From the NCBI GenBank assembly GCA_036557885.1, contig DATBGS010000084.1, positions 1 through 64,000 of the forward strand: a stretch of DNA of 64,000 nucleotides. The letters run 5' to 3'. This stretch comes from DATBGS01 sp036557885. Its GTDB lineage: Bacteria; Chloroflexota; Ktedonobacteria; Ktedonobacterales; DATBGS01. Positions 1 to 8,431 of the stretch are shown here, piece after piece (positions within the stretch are counted from its first letter, which is position 1; each line of letters begins with the position of its first letter). The position numbers were made by a program, and so were the translations under genes. The notes below the pieces were generated by a model. That model had not been told where the DNA came from and did not search any database. It worked only from the letters and a program-made list of their open reading frames with translations.

Positions 1-753
1 CAGCGCCGCCGGTCCATAGCAATAAATGTTCAGGATGGGCGCTAGTTCCTGCCAGTAGGCCGGATTGGGGGCAGCTTCGATCCCAACCAGGGAACCGCCG
101 ATAAAGTAAGCCGCGCCCACCTGACCCGGCAGCGTCTCAAACGCATGGCGGAAGGGCTGAAGCCGGGCAAAATAGGGGCGCAGGAAGCGCTCCAGATGCC
201 CGCCGCGCGCAATGCCATAGCTGCGGTTATAGCGATCAATCGCGCCCCACAGACGCGAATAGCTATCAACCCCCTGCCTGGCGAGCGCAGCCCCTCGCAG
301 TCCCAGCGGCAAGATCAAAAAGCGCTGCTGCGCTTCTTTGAGATAGCCGCCCTGCGATTGCTGAATGCAGAAGCAATCATCAGCCGTCAGGCTCTCGCCC
401 GCTTCCAAGACCAGTACCCGGCTGGTCGCGTGGTTTTGCGCGCCCTCCTGAAAAAAGCCCAGGTGCATTGGCGCGATCAACATGCCCTTGTCTGCCGTGT
501 TGCGCAGCACCATCGAGCCATACGTGCGCACCTGCACCAGCTTGAGGTGCTCCAGCGGCGCCACGTACTGCGCGTGACCATTCCCCGGCTCTGTGGGGCT
601 GTCCCCTTCAGGGGGCCTGTCCCCTTCAGGGGGGAACAGCCCCACAACCTCCAGCAAGCCTCTGGATTGCAGGGTGCGCGGGGCCAGGCCAGCGAGCAGA
701 TCGCTGATCTGCGCTGGCTCAGCTTGCTTCGTTTTGTTTGATTTCTGGCTCAT
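1..753 (-). CDS. ARPP-1-like (DUF6569-like) protein, C-terminus beyond window
   Basis: The minus-strand frame is open from an ATG at 753 to the left edge (251 residues), so the C-terminus is missing. GGAGGAG lies just upstream of the start. The segments GQVGAAYFIGGSLVGIE and the preceding VLVLEAGESLTADDC stretch recall the ARPP-1 family, whose biochemical role is not established; the match is by eye. It follows the VWA gene by 28 bp on the same strand, so the two are probably cotranscribed. Residues 41-51 read PPEGD-R-PPEGD and are encoded by a palindromic repeat that looks inserted in frame (593-645). Its GC-rich antisense strand also carries a long open frame, which was dismissed. Confidence 0.6.
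   Translation of the reverse strand, partial: MSQKSNKTKQAEPAQISDLLAGLAPRTLQSRGLLEVVGLFPPEGDRPPEGDSPTEPGNGHAQYVAPLEHLKLVQVRTYGSMVLRNTADKGMLIAPMHLGFFQEGAQNHATSRVLVLEAGESLTADDCFCIQQSQGGYLKEAQQRFLILPLGLRGAALARQGVDSYSRLWGAIDRYNRSYGIARGGHLERFLRPYFARLQPFRHAFETLPGQVGAAYFIGGSLVGIEAAPNPAYWQELAPILNIYCYGPAAL
593..645. repeat. Nested palindromic repeat inside coding sequence
   Basis: Two copies of the 16-mer TGTCCCCTTCAGGGGG (600-615 and 618-633) each contain the hairpin CCCC-TTCA-GGGG. They are enclosed by a perfect 9-bp outer inverted repeat, GTGGGGCTG (593-601) and CAGCCCCAC (637-645). The unit keeps the reading frame of the ARPP-1-like gene and adds a Pro/Glu/Gly/Asp-rich tract. Confidence 0.75.
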
Positions 754-781
754 CGTCTTCTCCTCCGTGTAGCAGCCAGAT

Positions 782-2179
782 TTACTGGGCGACCACCAGG
801 CGCCGCACCTGCTCTAGCTCTTGTGCCGAAAGCTGCGCAGGTCCACCATCTGCCAGTAGTAGCCGCGCCAACACCTCGCCAACGCCTGTCTCGTGCTCCA
901 CCGGCAAGACCTGGATAGGCTCGCCCAGCACACGCTGCGAGACATCCTCAGACGCCGCAAAGAGCGGGAGCAGTTGATAGATCGGCATGGTCAGCCCAAG
1001 CTGGCGCAGGCCACGCGCACCATCGGCGGCATCGCCCTGACGCAAATTCTCGTACCCATCGGTAATCACCAGGATGGCCTGGGGCTGCTGGCGGGCCGCC
1101 TCCAGAATGCCTGATGCCAGGTCAGAGGCCCCCTGCGGGCGCAGCAGCGCCCCATTCTCCAGCGACAGCGCCGCATCTCCAGCATGGAGAGCGCCGCCCA
1201 CCAGATGCAGGCTCACCTCACGCGCGCGCTGCTGAAGCACGCGCGCCAGCGCCAACCCCAGCGCCGCCGGATGATACATGCGCTCGCCTGAAGAAACCGC
1301 CGAGCCGGACAGATCAAGCACCAACGCCAGCCGCGTCTCTACCAGCGGCAGCGTGGCAACCAGGTGCTCGTGCTGCGCGGCAAGCTGCTGCGCAGCGGCC
1401 TCCTGGGAAAGCTCACCAAAGAGCGCCTTTTTATAGAGCGCCGTCAGCGGACCATCGGCCCGCGTGGCAGTTTCTTCCACCCCAGCCAGCAAACGAATCT
1501 GGCTATCCGTTGGCCGGGGCTGGAAGCGCACACGCAAACCAAACAATGTCTCGCGCGGCAAGCCCGCGCCCTCTCCAATACTCCTGCGCGCCGCTGCGCT
1601 TTTCACCAGCAAAGGATGGGTGGGCGTAAACGCGACTCCAGCCAGGAATGCGAGCGTTTCACGCGCCAACATCTCATCCGTTGCAAAGCGCAGCAGCTTG
1701 CGCTGAAGGAAGGCTTCGCCTTCGGGTGGCTTGTTGGCAAGATAGCGGCAGCAGGACGACCAGGTGCGCTCGCCCAGCAAATGCCTGAACAGGCGAATCA
1801 GGCGCTGGCGATGCCCGGCGGCCAGATCAGGAAACTGCGCGTGCCCAAGCAAGAACGCCAGGCCAACCTCACGCGCCCGGCGCCGGTTGGTCATCGAGGT
1901 GCGCAGCACATCCAGCACCTGCAACCCTTCAGCAGGTGGAAGCCGACGCAGCACCTCGACCACGCGCCGCCAATCAATCCCACGCGCAGCGGGATGGGTG
2001 ATGAGCGTCAGCAAGACCTGACGCTTGTGCGAGACATCGGCGCGCGGGTCAGCCAGGAGATGCAGATACAACTCCGGCGCCGCTTCACAGAGCGCGCGAT
2101 GCAGGGCCGTCGCGTCCTCCCATGTAACAGCCGGTAAGCGACGGTGATCAAGGTAGTCAAGAAGCAGGGTAGCAAGCAT
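782..2179 (-). CDS. VWA-domain protein with N-terminal helical region
   Basis: The protein has 465 residues. The C-terminal half is a von Willebrand A domain with a MIDAS: DLSGS at about 289-293 and the downstream acidic ITDG at about 373-376. The N-terminal 250 residues are predicted mostly helical and Leu/Arg-rich, giving a solenoid-plus-VWA layout reminiscent of TROVE/Ro60 proteins, though I cannot confirm a TROVE domain. The ATG at 2179 was chosen over a GTG at 2206 because GGAGG lies 9 nt upstream of it. A strong sigma-70-type promoter lies about 130 bp upstream. It is the first gene of a pair with the ARPP-1-like gene, so a shared role is likely but unknown. Confidence 0.7.
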   Translation of the reverse strand: MLATLLLDYLDHRRLPAVTWEDATALHRALCEAAPELYLHLLADPRADVSHKRQVLLTLITHPAARGIDWRRVVEVLRRLPPAEGLQVLDVLRTSMTNRRRAREVGLAFLLGHAQFPDLAAGHRQRLIRLFRHLLGERTWSSCCRYLANKPPEGEAFLQRKLLRFATDEMLARETLAFLAGVAFTPTHPLLVKSAAARRSIGEGAGLPRETLFGLRVRFQPRPTDSQIRLLAGVEETATRADGPLTALYKKALFGELSQEAAAQQLAAQHEHLVATLPLVETRLALVLDLSGSAVSSGERMYHPAALGLALARVLQQRAREVSLHLVGGALHAGDAALSLENGALLRPQGASDLASGILEAARQQPQAILVITDGYENLRQGDAADGARGLRQLGLTMPIYQLLPLFAASEDVSQRVLGEPIQVLPVEHETGVGEVLARLLLADGGPAQLSAQELEQVRRLVVAQ

Positions 2180-2306
2180 GGCTCCATCCCTCCACTGCCA
2201 GAACACAAAAAAATACCAGGAGAGTCACCTGAACCCCGAAGACTTGTGCAGGTCGGCAACTTGGCTTGCGCCAATCGGGAGTCCAAAAAGTTCCTGGCTA
2301 AAGATA

Positions 2307-2335
2307 AGTATACCACACTATTTGCGATTTGTCAA
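2307..2335 (-). promoter_or_regulatory. Sigma-70-type promoter for the VWA gene
   Basis: On the minus strand, TTGACA (2335-2330), a 17-nt spacer and TATACT (2312-2307) form a near-consensus promoter pointing at the VWA/ARPP-1-like pair. Confidence 0.75.
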
Positions 2336-2619
2336 GCATTTTCTCCAACTTTCTTCAGCTTACGCATAGTATCTCTTTCCTATGCCTGGTACCCAACAAA
2401 CCAGAAGAGTAGACAAACGAACTGACGCCTTGTACAATGGGGCAACTTATTAAACGAAGCAGCTTGAAATCCCTGGATTAACTGCTGATGCCTGCGTACC
2501 AGATACGCTCTGCGCTCATTTTCTCCACCGGGTAGTTGGGGCTGTGCGAGAGGTGTCCGAAAATGCACGTGGGAGCGTGTTTAGCCGCACGCTTTGCCTG
2601 TTCTGTGGAGGAATGCAAG
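2336..2619. other. Intergenic region without a recognisable gene
   Basis: This divergent spacer lies between the VWA promoter and the substrate-binding protein. I see no convincing reading frame or RNA. GGAGG just before 2620 is the ribosome-binding site of the next gene. Confidence 0.6.
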
Positions 2620-4371
2620 ATGCACAAGACTACCAGCCCCATTACTCAAGCGCGCCGATTCGCGCTTGCTTCTCTGGTCGTCATGGCCTTCATTCTGGTG
2701 GGCTGTGGTGCCAACAATGCAAATGGAGCACGTCTTGCCGCCGATCAAACGTTTATCTGGCCTCTGACCCACGCATCCAGCTTTGATGATCTGATTGTTG
2801 ACCCGCCCAACACGCCAGATGTGTACTCTGCCGGAGTGGTTGACCTCGTTTTTGGTCATCTGGTGACTACCGATCAGAACCTCAACGTTATTCCCGACAT
2901 GGCTACCTGGGACATCAGCACTGATGGACTACAATACACGTTCCATATACGGCCTGATCTCCATTTTAGCGATGGCACCCCCCTGACCGCCCAGGATTTT
3001 GCCTACAGCATTGACCGGGCACTCGACCCCCAGGTCTGTGTCCCTATTGCTGGTCCAGGCTGCCATCCGCGCAGTACCGCCTTGTTCGATATTGCGGGGG
3101 CAACTGACCGGGTGGCCGGGCGTATCGCCTCCGATATTGGGGTTGGCCTGTTCGTCTCGGACGCGCAAACGCTGCTGATCAAGCTGGCTCATCCAGCCGC
3201 CCACTTCCTGGAGACGATGACCTCAAACGCGGTGGTGCCGTTGGAGCGCACGCTGCTTGAGAAATACGGGGTAGATCACAAGAATCACACCGACTGGACC
3301 TATCATCTCGATGAAGGAGGGGACAGCGGTCCTTTCATCCTCAACTCCTACGGCGATGGCAAGACCCTGACCTTTACTGCGAATCCGTACTGGCATGGAC
3401 CCAAACTCACCCTCAAACGCATCATCAGGCCAATCGTCCTGGATTTGACCGATGCCTATACGGGCTATAAGCAAGGCCAGTACGATTACGCGGATGTTCC
3501 CCCCCAGGACTACCTATCTGCCAGAGATCAGAGCGACTATCACGAAATTGGGCTGCTCTCCGTACAATTTCTGGGCATCAATCAGCTTGCGCCTCCCTTT
3601 AACAATGTGCAGGTGCGGCAGGCGTTTGCCCTGGCGCTCAACAAACAGTTGATCGCTGATCGCGTGCTCAATGGCTCTTCAGTCCCAACCAACCATATCG
3701 TCCCCCAGGGCCAGCCAGGTTTCTATGGTGAGTTGACAGCCCCAGGCAGCAGCACCCGTACCGTCACTGGCGATAGTGCGCAGGCACAGGAACTCATCAA
3801 GGGCTATTTCACCCAATGCGGGTGCCAGTCATTGACCGTCACCCTCACCTATCCCAATGACTCCAAACGCACACCAGTGGCACAGGCCATGATTCAGATG
3901 TGGCAAACGCTCCTCAGCGGCACCTGGGGACAGGTAACGGTGGTTCCGCAGGCAGTGAGTTTCCAAACATTGGCGGTCACAGATTTTAATGCCACGCTGA
4001 ACCACGCCGGTCCTCTCCAGATGTGGCTGATCGGATTGAGCACCGCCTCCCCCGATCCCTTTAACTGGTTAAACGGCGTCTTTTCCCCAACAGGTTCCCT
4101 GAACGTGTTTAACTATCGGGATGACGGAACCAAATACACAGCCTGGTCGCTGGTGCAGCAGGCCGATGCTGAACTGGACCTGGACAAGCGCCTGGCTCTC
4201 TACAACCAGGCCGAGCAGCAGTTGGTCAACGCGGCGCTGGAGGTTCCCTACGCCCAGGATAAAGCCTTGTGGCGCCTCCGCTCCTATATTCAGGGCTTTA
4301 ACCCAACCGCGTTGCAAGTGGTCCCAATTCCCGAACTGGCGTGGGCTAACGTCAGCGTGCTAGCACATTAA
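2620..4371 (+). CDS. ABC transporter substrate-binding lipoprotein, family 5 (OppA/DppA-like)
   Basis: The protein has 583 residues. It starts MHKTTSP with GGAGG upstream and has a signal peptide ending in the lipobox LVGC (Cys29), so it should be lipid-anchored outside the membrane. The body matches peptide/nickel-type solute-binding proteins: the segment YTFHIRPDLHFSDGTPLTAQD near residue 120 is a family hallmark, followed by ALALNKQLIADRVL and a C-terminal RLALYNQAEQQLV region. Family members deliver oligopeptides or similar solutes to an ABC permease. No permease or ATPase genes adjoin it, so the substrate is unknown and it is an orphan here. Its 3' end faces the kam operon across a bidirectional hairpin. 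Confidence 0.85.
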   Translation: MHKTTSPITQARRFALASLVVMAFILVGCGANNANGARLAADQTFIWPLTHASSFDDLIVDPPNTPDVYSAGVVDLVFGHLVTTDQNLNVIPDMATWDISTDGLQYTFHIRPDLHFSDGTPLTAQDFAYSIDRALDPQVCVPIAGPGCHPRSTALFDIAGATDRVAGRIASDIGVGLFVSDAQTLLIKLAHPAAHFLETMTSNAVVPLERTLLEKYGVDHKNHTDWTYHLDEGGDSGPFILNSYGDGKTLTFTANPYWHGPKLTLKRIIRPIVLDLTDAYTGYKQGQYDYADVPPQDYLSARDQSDYHEIGLLSVQFLGINQLAPPFNNVQVRQAFALALNKQLIADRVLNGSSVPTNHIVPQGQPGFYGELTAPGSSTRTVTGDSAQAQELIKGYFTQCGCQSLTVTLTYPNDSKRTPVAQAMIQMWQTLLSGTWGQVTVVPQAVSFQTLAVTDFNATLNHAGPLQMWLIGLSTASPDPFNWLNGVFSPTGSLNVFNYRDDGTKYTAWSLVQQADAELDLDKRLALYNQAEQQLVNAALEVPYAQDKALWRLRSYIQGFNPTALQVVPIPELAWANVSVLAH

Positions 4372-4377
4372 CGCGAA

Positions 4378-4421
4378 CTGGTTTGCTGCCGCGCTGTTTT
4401 CAAGGACCGGCAGCAAACCAG
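4378..4421. terminator. Bidirectional hairpin between convergent genes
   Basis: A 14-bp perfect stem (CTGGTTTGCTGCCG with its complement at 4408-4421) lies between the convergent substrate-binding gene and kce. It has no long T-run. Confidence 0.55.
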
Positions 4422-4447
4422 CCTGCTTCAGCCTGCTTCTGCCTGCT

Positions 4448-5281
4448 TCACTTCGAGGCCATTGCCAGCCCCAAGAGGCGACGCGCTTCAGCGGGTGTGG
4501 CGACCTCGCGCCCCAACTCTTCGGCTATACGAACGACACGCGCTACCAGTTCGGCATTGCTTGCTGCCAGCCGCCCCTTGGAGTACCAGACGTTATCCTC
4601 AAAGCCGACGCGCACATGCCCGCCCAGCACGATTGCCAGCGCCGCCATCGGCAACTGCTGCCGCCCAATGGCTGTCACCGTCCAGGGCATGCCAGCGGGG
4701 ATTGATTCAGCGAGAAAGAGCAGATTTTTGGGCGAGGCAGGAAACGCTCCAGGCACGCCCAGCACAAAATTAAAGCGAATGGGGTCTTGCAGCACGCCTT
4801 CCTTCTGGAGCAGCAGCGCAGTGGCAATCATCCCCGGCTCAAAGACCTCCACTTCGGGCGAGATGCCGCGCTCGGCCATACGCCGGGCCAACTGGCGGAT
4901 AAAGGCGAGCGGGTTGCTAAAAACTTCGTCGCCAAAGTTGCAGGTGCCGCAGGTCAGCGAGGCCATCTCTGGCGGGTCGGGTGTTTCCAGCGGGCCGCTG
5001 CGCTCCTCAAGCGTCATCCAGGCCGCGCCGCCAGTGGAGCACATCGTAATGATGTCCGGGCAGCGCCGCCGCACCGCTGCCAGAATCGCGGCATAGGTTT
5101 CCATCGCCTGCGTCGCGTGTCCCTCTGCATCGCGGGCGTGCAAATGGGCCACCGCCGCGCCCGCCTCACGGCAGGCAGCCACCGCCTCGGCAATCTCCCC
5201 TGGCTGAAGTGGCAGCGCCGGATTATCAGCGCGTGTGGTTTCGGCCCCGGTGGGCGCGACGGTGATCACCAGTTTATCCAT
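4448..5281 (-). CDS. kce: 3-keto-5-aminohexanoate cleavage enzyme
   Basis: The protein has 277 residues. Family members condense 3-keto-5-aminohexanoate with acetyl-CoA to give 3-aminobutyryl-CoA and acetoacetate in lysine fermentation. The start MDKLVITVAPTG is typical. Metal-ligand motif HLHARD (about residues 46-51), MCSTGG, EVEVFEPG and GGHVRVGFEDN are all present. Its start overlaps the end of kamE by 8 bp, so translation is probably coupled. Substrate specificity varies in this DUF849 superfamily, but the adjacent aminomutase genes support the lysine pathway. Confidence 0.85.
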   Translation of the reverse strand: MDKLVITVAPTGAETTRADNPALPLQPGEIAEAVAACREAGAAVAHLHARDAEGHATQAMETYAAILAAVRRRCPDIITMCSTGGAAWMTLEERSGPLETPDPPEMASLTCGTCNFGDEVFSNPLAFIRQLARRMAERGISPEVEVFEPGMIATALLLQKEGVLQDPIRFNFVLGVPGAFPASPKNLLFLAESIPAGMPWTVTAIGRQQLPMAALAIVLGGHVRVGFEDNVWYSKGRLAASNAELVARVVRIAEELGREVATPAEARRLLGLAMASK

Positions 5282-6056
5282 GTGCGCGCTCCTCCTGGCT
5301 TTTCTGGTCCTGTTGACGGACGGCTGCTTCATGGCGGGCCACCAGTTCTTGCGCCAGATAGCTTGCCACCAGTGTTGCCGTCGTGCCAGGGCCAAAGCCC
5401 GCGTCGTAGCCAAGCTCTTTGGCAAAGGGATGTGACAGGCGTGGCCCGCCCACCACCATCAGATACCTGCCGCGCACGCCCTCAGCCTCGGCCAGTTCCA
5501 CCAGTTTGGTCAGTTGGTGGATATGCACGTTTTTCTGTGTCACCACCTGCGAAACCAGAATGGCATCGGCCTGCTCAGCCTCAGCCCGCCGCAGCAGCAC
5601 CTCGCAGGAAACCTGCGCGCCCAGGTTGACCGCCCGAAACTCCGGGTAGCGCTCCAGGCCGTAATGCCCGGCAAAGCCTTTGGCGTTAAAGATCGCGTCA
5701 ATGCCAACCGTATGCGCGTCGCTCTCGATGGCCGCGCCAATCACCACGACCTTGCGCCCCAGCCTGGCGCGAATCAGATCGTTAATCTCTTCAAAGCTGA
5801 GTTCTGCATGCTCGATGGCTTCCACGCTGAAGCTGTCTGGGTCCAGGGTGTGGCTGCACGCGCCATAGACCACAAAGAACGAGAAGCCGCTTTCCAGCGC
5901 CTCAGCATGCGCAATGGTGGGCGAGGGAATGCCCATCATCACGGCATAGCGCCGCGCTGCCTCGCGTGCGCGGGCATCCAGAGAAAGCGGGAGCGTAAAC
6001 GAAAGCTGCACCACACCATCGTTGGCGGTGTCCCCATAGGGGCGAATCTGGGGCAT
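5274..6056 (-). CDS. kamE: Lysine 5,6-aminomutase beta subunit, cobalamin-binding
   Basis: The protein has 260 residues. It partners KamD in the adenosylcobalamin- and PLP-dependent shift of the terminal amino group of beta-lysine or D-lysine. The B12 motif is seen as ESDAHTVGID (Asp113, His115). It is followed by AKGFAGHYGLERY with Lys126, the expected PLP-binding lysine of the family. A Rossmann-like C-terminal half ends in GYDAGFGPGT, which fits a B12-binding domain. The gene starts 6 bp after kamD stops and overlaps kce, forming a tight three-gene operon. Confidence 0.9.
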   Translation of the reverse strand: MPQIRPYGDTANDGVVQLSFTLPLSLDARAREAARRYAVMMGIPSPTIAHAEALESGFSFFVVYGACSHTLDPDSFSVEAIEHAELSFEEINDLIRARLGRKVVVIGAAIESDAHTVGIDAIFNAKGFAGHYGLERYPEFRAVNLGAQVSCEVLLRRAEAEQADAILVSQVVTQKNVHIHQLTKLVELAEAEGVRGRYLMVVGGPRLSHPFAKELGYDAGFGPGTTATLVASYLAQELVARHEAAVRQQDQKSQEERAHG

Positions 6057-6062
6057 AGGTTG

Positions 6063-7652
6063 TTATCCTCTTTCAGCCGCCCCCTGCGGCGCGGGTGAGT
6101 GCTCTTGAATCACTTCCAACAGCATCTCATAAAACGGATTGCAATAGCTGGCGTCCCTGGCAACCACGCCTTCCAGCCCGCGCCCGTCATCAGGTGAACG
6201 GCGAATGTCGGCAAACAATCCTTGGGACAAGCCGTTGAAGAGGCCGCCCAGCGCCTCAAACTGGTGCAGCAGATCAACGGCTTTGCGCAGCAGTTCATTG
6301 GCGCGTTGGGCAACCAGACTGTCTTCGCGCCAGGTGAACTGCTCGCCCAGGTCGCGGGCCGCGTCAAACGTGTAGCGTGCCGCGCGGATGCTCACAAAGC
6401 GGTCTTGCAGGAGCGGCGTGTGTATCGCCTCTGTTGGCATACCCAACAGTTGAATCCCCTGGCCCGTCAAAGCGCCGACGAGATTAAAGAAGCCATCCAG
6501 CAGATGCCCGCGAAAGATGTCGCCGGTCATGTGCTTGGTGGGCGGCATATATTTGATGGGGCTGCGCGGGAAGAGGTCGCGGATAAGCTGCGCCGAAGCA
6601 ATTTCATAGAGCAGGTGGTTGGGCGTATCAGGGTTAATCTCGAAGGCATGGCCCAGCCCAATCTGCTCCTCTGGCAAGCCCGCCTCCAGCGCCAGCCGCT
6701 CGTTGAGAAACTGCGAGGCAATCACCGTATGGCCTGATTGCAGGGCATCCGCCGTTGTCAGGTAGTTATCTTCGCCCGTGTTGATGATGATGCCAGCGGC
6801 GGCATTGATGCGCCGCGAAAAATGCTGGTCAATCAGCGTGCGCTGCATATTAATATCGCGGAAGATAATGCCATAGAGCGAATCATTAAGCATCATATCC
6901 AGCCGCTCCAGCGCCCCCATTGCCGCTATTTCCGGCATGCACAGGCCAGAGCAGTAGTTGGTCAGCCGCACATAGCGCCCAAGCTCCGCGCTCACCTCAT
7001 CCAACGCCGCGCGCATCAGCCGGAAGTTTTCCTGCGTGGCGTAGGTGCCGCCAAAGCCCTCAGTTGTTGCGCCGTAGGGCACATAATCGAGCAGGCTTTG
7101 CGCCGTCGAGCGAATCACGGCGACGATGTCCGCGCCCTGGCGTGCTGCTGCCTTCGCCTGCACGATGTCCTCATAGATATTGCCGGTGGCAACAATCACG
7201 TAAATCCAGGGCTGCGGTGGATTGCCTCTGGTTGCCAGAAGCTCGTCGCGCTCGCGGCGGCTGGCGCGGATACGCTGCACCCCGGCATAGGCCAGCCGCT
7301 CTGCCAATGCGCGCACCTGCGCAGGCAGCGGCGCCGGGACAGGCGCAAGCTGCACCTCGCCTGCGGCAATGGCCTGGGCCAGCGGCTGCACCTCCAGCCC
7401 GGTTTGGAGCATGGCAGCCGCAAAGGGCGCCAGAACCCCACCAGGCAGCAGCGCACGCGCGCGCTCCACAACCACATTGGGCAGCGGCACATCTACGCTG
7501 TCTACACCATCTACTCCGATCAGACGTAAGACGGTGCGCTCAATGGCAACAGTGGTATGCCCGGCGATCAAGTCCAGCACCGGGCGAGCAATGCGGCTGG
7601 CAGCGGCACGCGCCTCGTCCACCAGCGCGGTATTGAGGGTGAGATGGGGCAT
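6063..7652 (-). CDS. kamD: Lysine 5,6-aminomutase alpha subunit
   Basis: The protein has 529 residues, close to the usual length of the alpha subunit. It carries the TIM-barrel and substrate/PLP pocket that works with KamE. Recognisable blocks are WIYVIVATGNIYEDIVQAKA, DYVPYGATTEGFGGT, NYCSGLCMPEIA and PPTKHMTGDIF. An in-frame extension upstream exists, but ATG 7652 with GGAGG 8 nt upstream gives the family N-terminus MPHLTLNT. It is the first gene of kamD-kamE-kce and is divergent from a NUDIX gene. Dehydrogenase (kdd) and ammonia-lyase (kal) genes of the classical lysine pathway are not in the window. Confidence 0.9.
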   Translation of the reverse strand: MPHLTLNTALVDEARAAASRIARPVLDLIAGHTTVAIERTVLRLIGVDGVDSVDVPLPNVVVERARALLPGGVLAPFAAAMLQTGLEVQPLAQAIAAGEVQLAPVPAPLPAQVRALAERLAYAGVQRIRASRRERDELLATRGNPPQPWIYVIVATGNIYEDIVQAKAAARQGADIVAVIRSTAQSLLDYVPYGATTEGFGGTYATQENFRLMRAALDEVSAELGRYVRLTNYCSGLCMPEIAAMGALERLDMMLNDSLYGIIFRDINMQRTLIDQHFSRRINAAAGIIINTGEDNYLTTADALQSGHTVIASQFLNERLALEAGLPEEQIGLGHAFEINPDTPNHLLYEIASAQLIRDLFPRSPIKYMPPTKHMTGDIFRGHLLDGFFNLVGALTGQGIQLLGMPTEAIHTPLLQDRFVSIRAARYTFDAARDLGEQFTWREDSLVAQRANELLRKAVDLLHQFEALGGLFNGLSQGLFADIRRSPDDGRGLEGVVARDASYCNPFYEMLLEVIQEHSPAPQGAAERG

Positions 7653-7723
7653 AGCGCCTCCAGAAAGACTAGAAAGAGTGCATGGACAGCAAGCAAAGCC
7701 GATGATGGTTATGAGTGCTGAGC

Positions 7724-7737
7724 CTATGGTACCATAG
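7724..7737. promoter_or_regulatory. 14-bp perfect palindrome in the kamD/NUDIX divergent spacer
   Basis: CTATGGTACCATAG is a perfect inverted repeat in the 114-bp spacer between the divergent genes. Its position suits an operator, but no regulator gene adjoins it. Confidence 0.4.
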
Positions 7738-7766
7738 AGAAGAAGTCGTTTCATCCAGGAGTCAGT

Positions 7767-8375
7767 ATGTTTGAATGGCTGCCACAGCCCATGCAAGACG
7801 AGATTGAGCAGCTTGCCACGCGCTACGGAAAGCCGCTGCGCCATGTCACCGATCAGGCCGCTCGGTACGTGTACGAAGCCAACTATCTGCAAGGGCCGCT
7901 GCGCCGCCAGGCGGAAGTGTGTATGGTGGTGCAGCGCGGCGCCAATCGCCTGCTGACCTTTCGCAAGCCGTTTTATCCGCAGGGAGCCTGGCGTCTGCTC
8001 ACCGGAGGGGTCAACCCAGGCGAGGCCATCCTTGACGCCCTTCAGCGCGAGGCAGAGGAAGAAACCGGCCACAGATTGCTAGTGCTGCGCTTTCTCTGCG
8101 CGATTGAATACCAGGGGGCAGAGCAAGCCCGCTTCGCCACCTTTGCTTTTCTGCTGGATGGCGCTGACCGGGCGCTTAGCCCCATTGACCAGGACGAGCA
8201 AGTTGAGGCATTCCGCGAAATTGAGGTTGCCGACCTGCCCCAGATAGCCGACTTCTTAGCGCAGATCGCGCCGGTCTATAGCTCCGAACTGGAAACACTG
8301 TGGAGCGAATGGGGCATCTTCCGCGCAGTGGTGCATCGGCAAGTCTGGGAACGCTTGCAGGCTCAGGTACAATAA
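7767..8375 (+). CDS. NUDIX hydrolase
   Basis: The protein has 202 residues. NUDIX enzymes hydrolyse nucleoside diphosphates linked to other groups. The Nudix box is intact at about residues 80-102 (GGVNPGE, then REAEEETGH), giving the metal-binding REXXEE core. CAGGAG precedes the ATG. About 50 residues precede the fold and about 45 follow the main beta region. The substrate cannot be read from sequence. The next gene starts 57 bp downstream on the same strand. Confidence 0.85.
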   Translation: MFEWLPQPMQDEIEQLATRYGKPLRHVTDQAARYVYEANYLQGPLRRQAEVCMVVQRGANRLLTFRKPFYPQGAWRLLTGGVNPGEAILDALQREAEEETGHRLLVLRFLCAIEYQGAEQARFATFAFLLDGADRALSPIDQDEQVEAFREIEVADLPQIADFLAQIAPVYSSELETLWSEWGIFRAVVHRQVWERLQAQVQ

Positions 8376-8431
8376 GACTGATTGCACCAGCACGCAATAT
8401 TTGTCGAGCATCGGCTAGAAAAGGAAGCGAG

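Noticed and set aside
593..645. Terminator at the palindromic repeat
   Set aside because: It lies inside an open coding frame and keeps the frame, so a terminator role is unlikely.
145..741. 198-residue open frame on the plus strand
   Set aside because: It is antisense to the ARPP-1-like gene, which has a good ribosome-binding site and family-like motifs; the plus frame is an artefact of GC-rich codon use.
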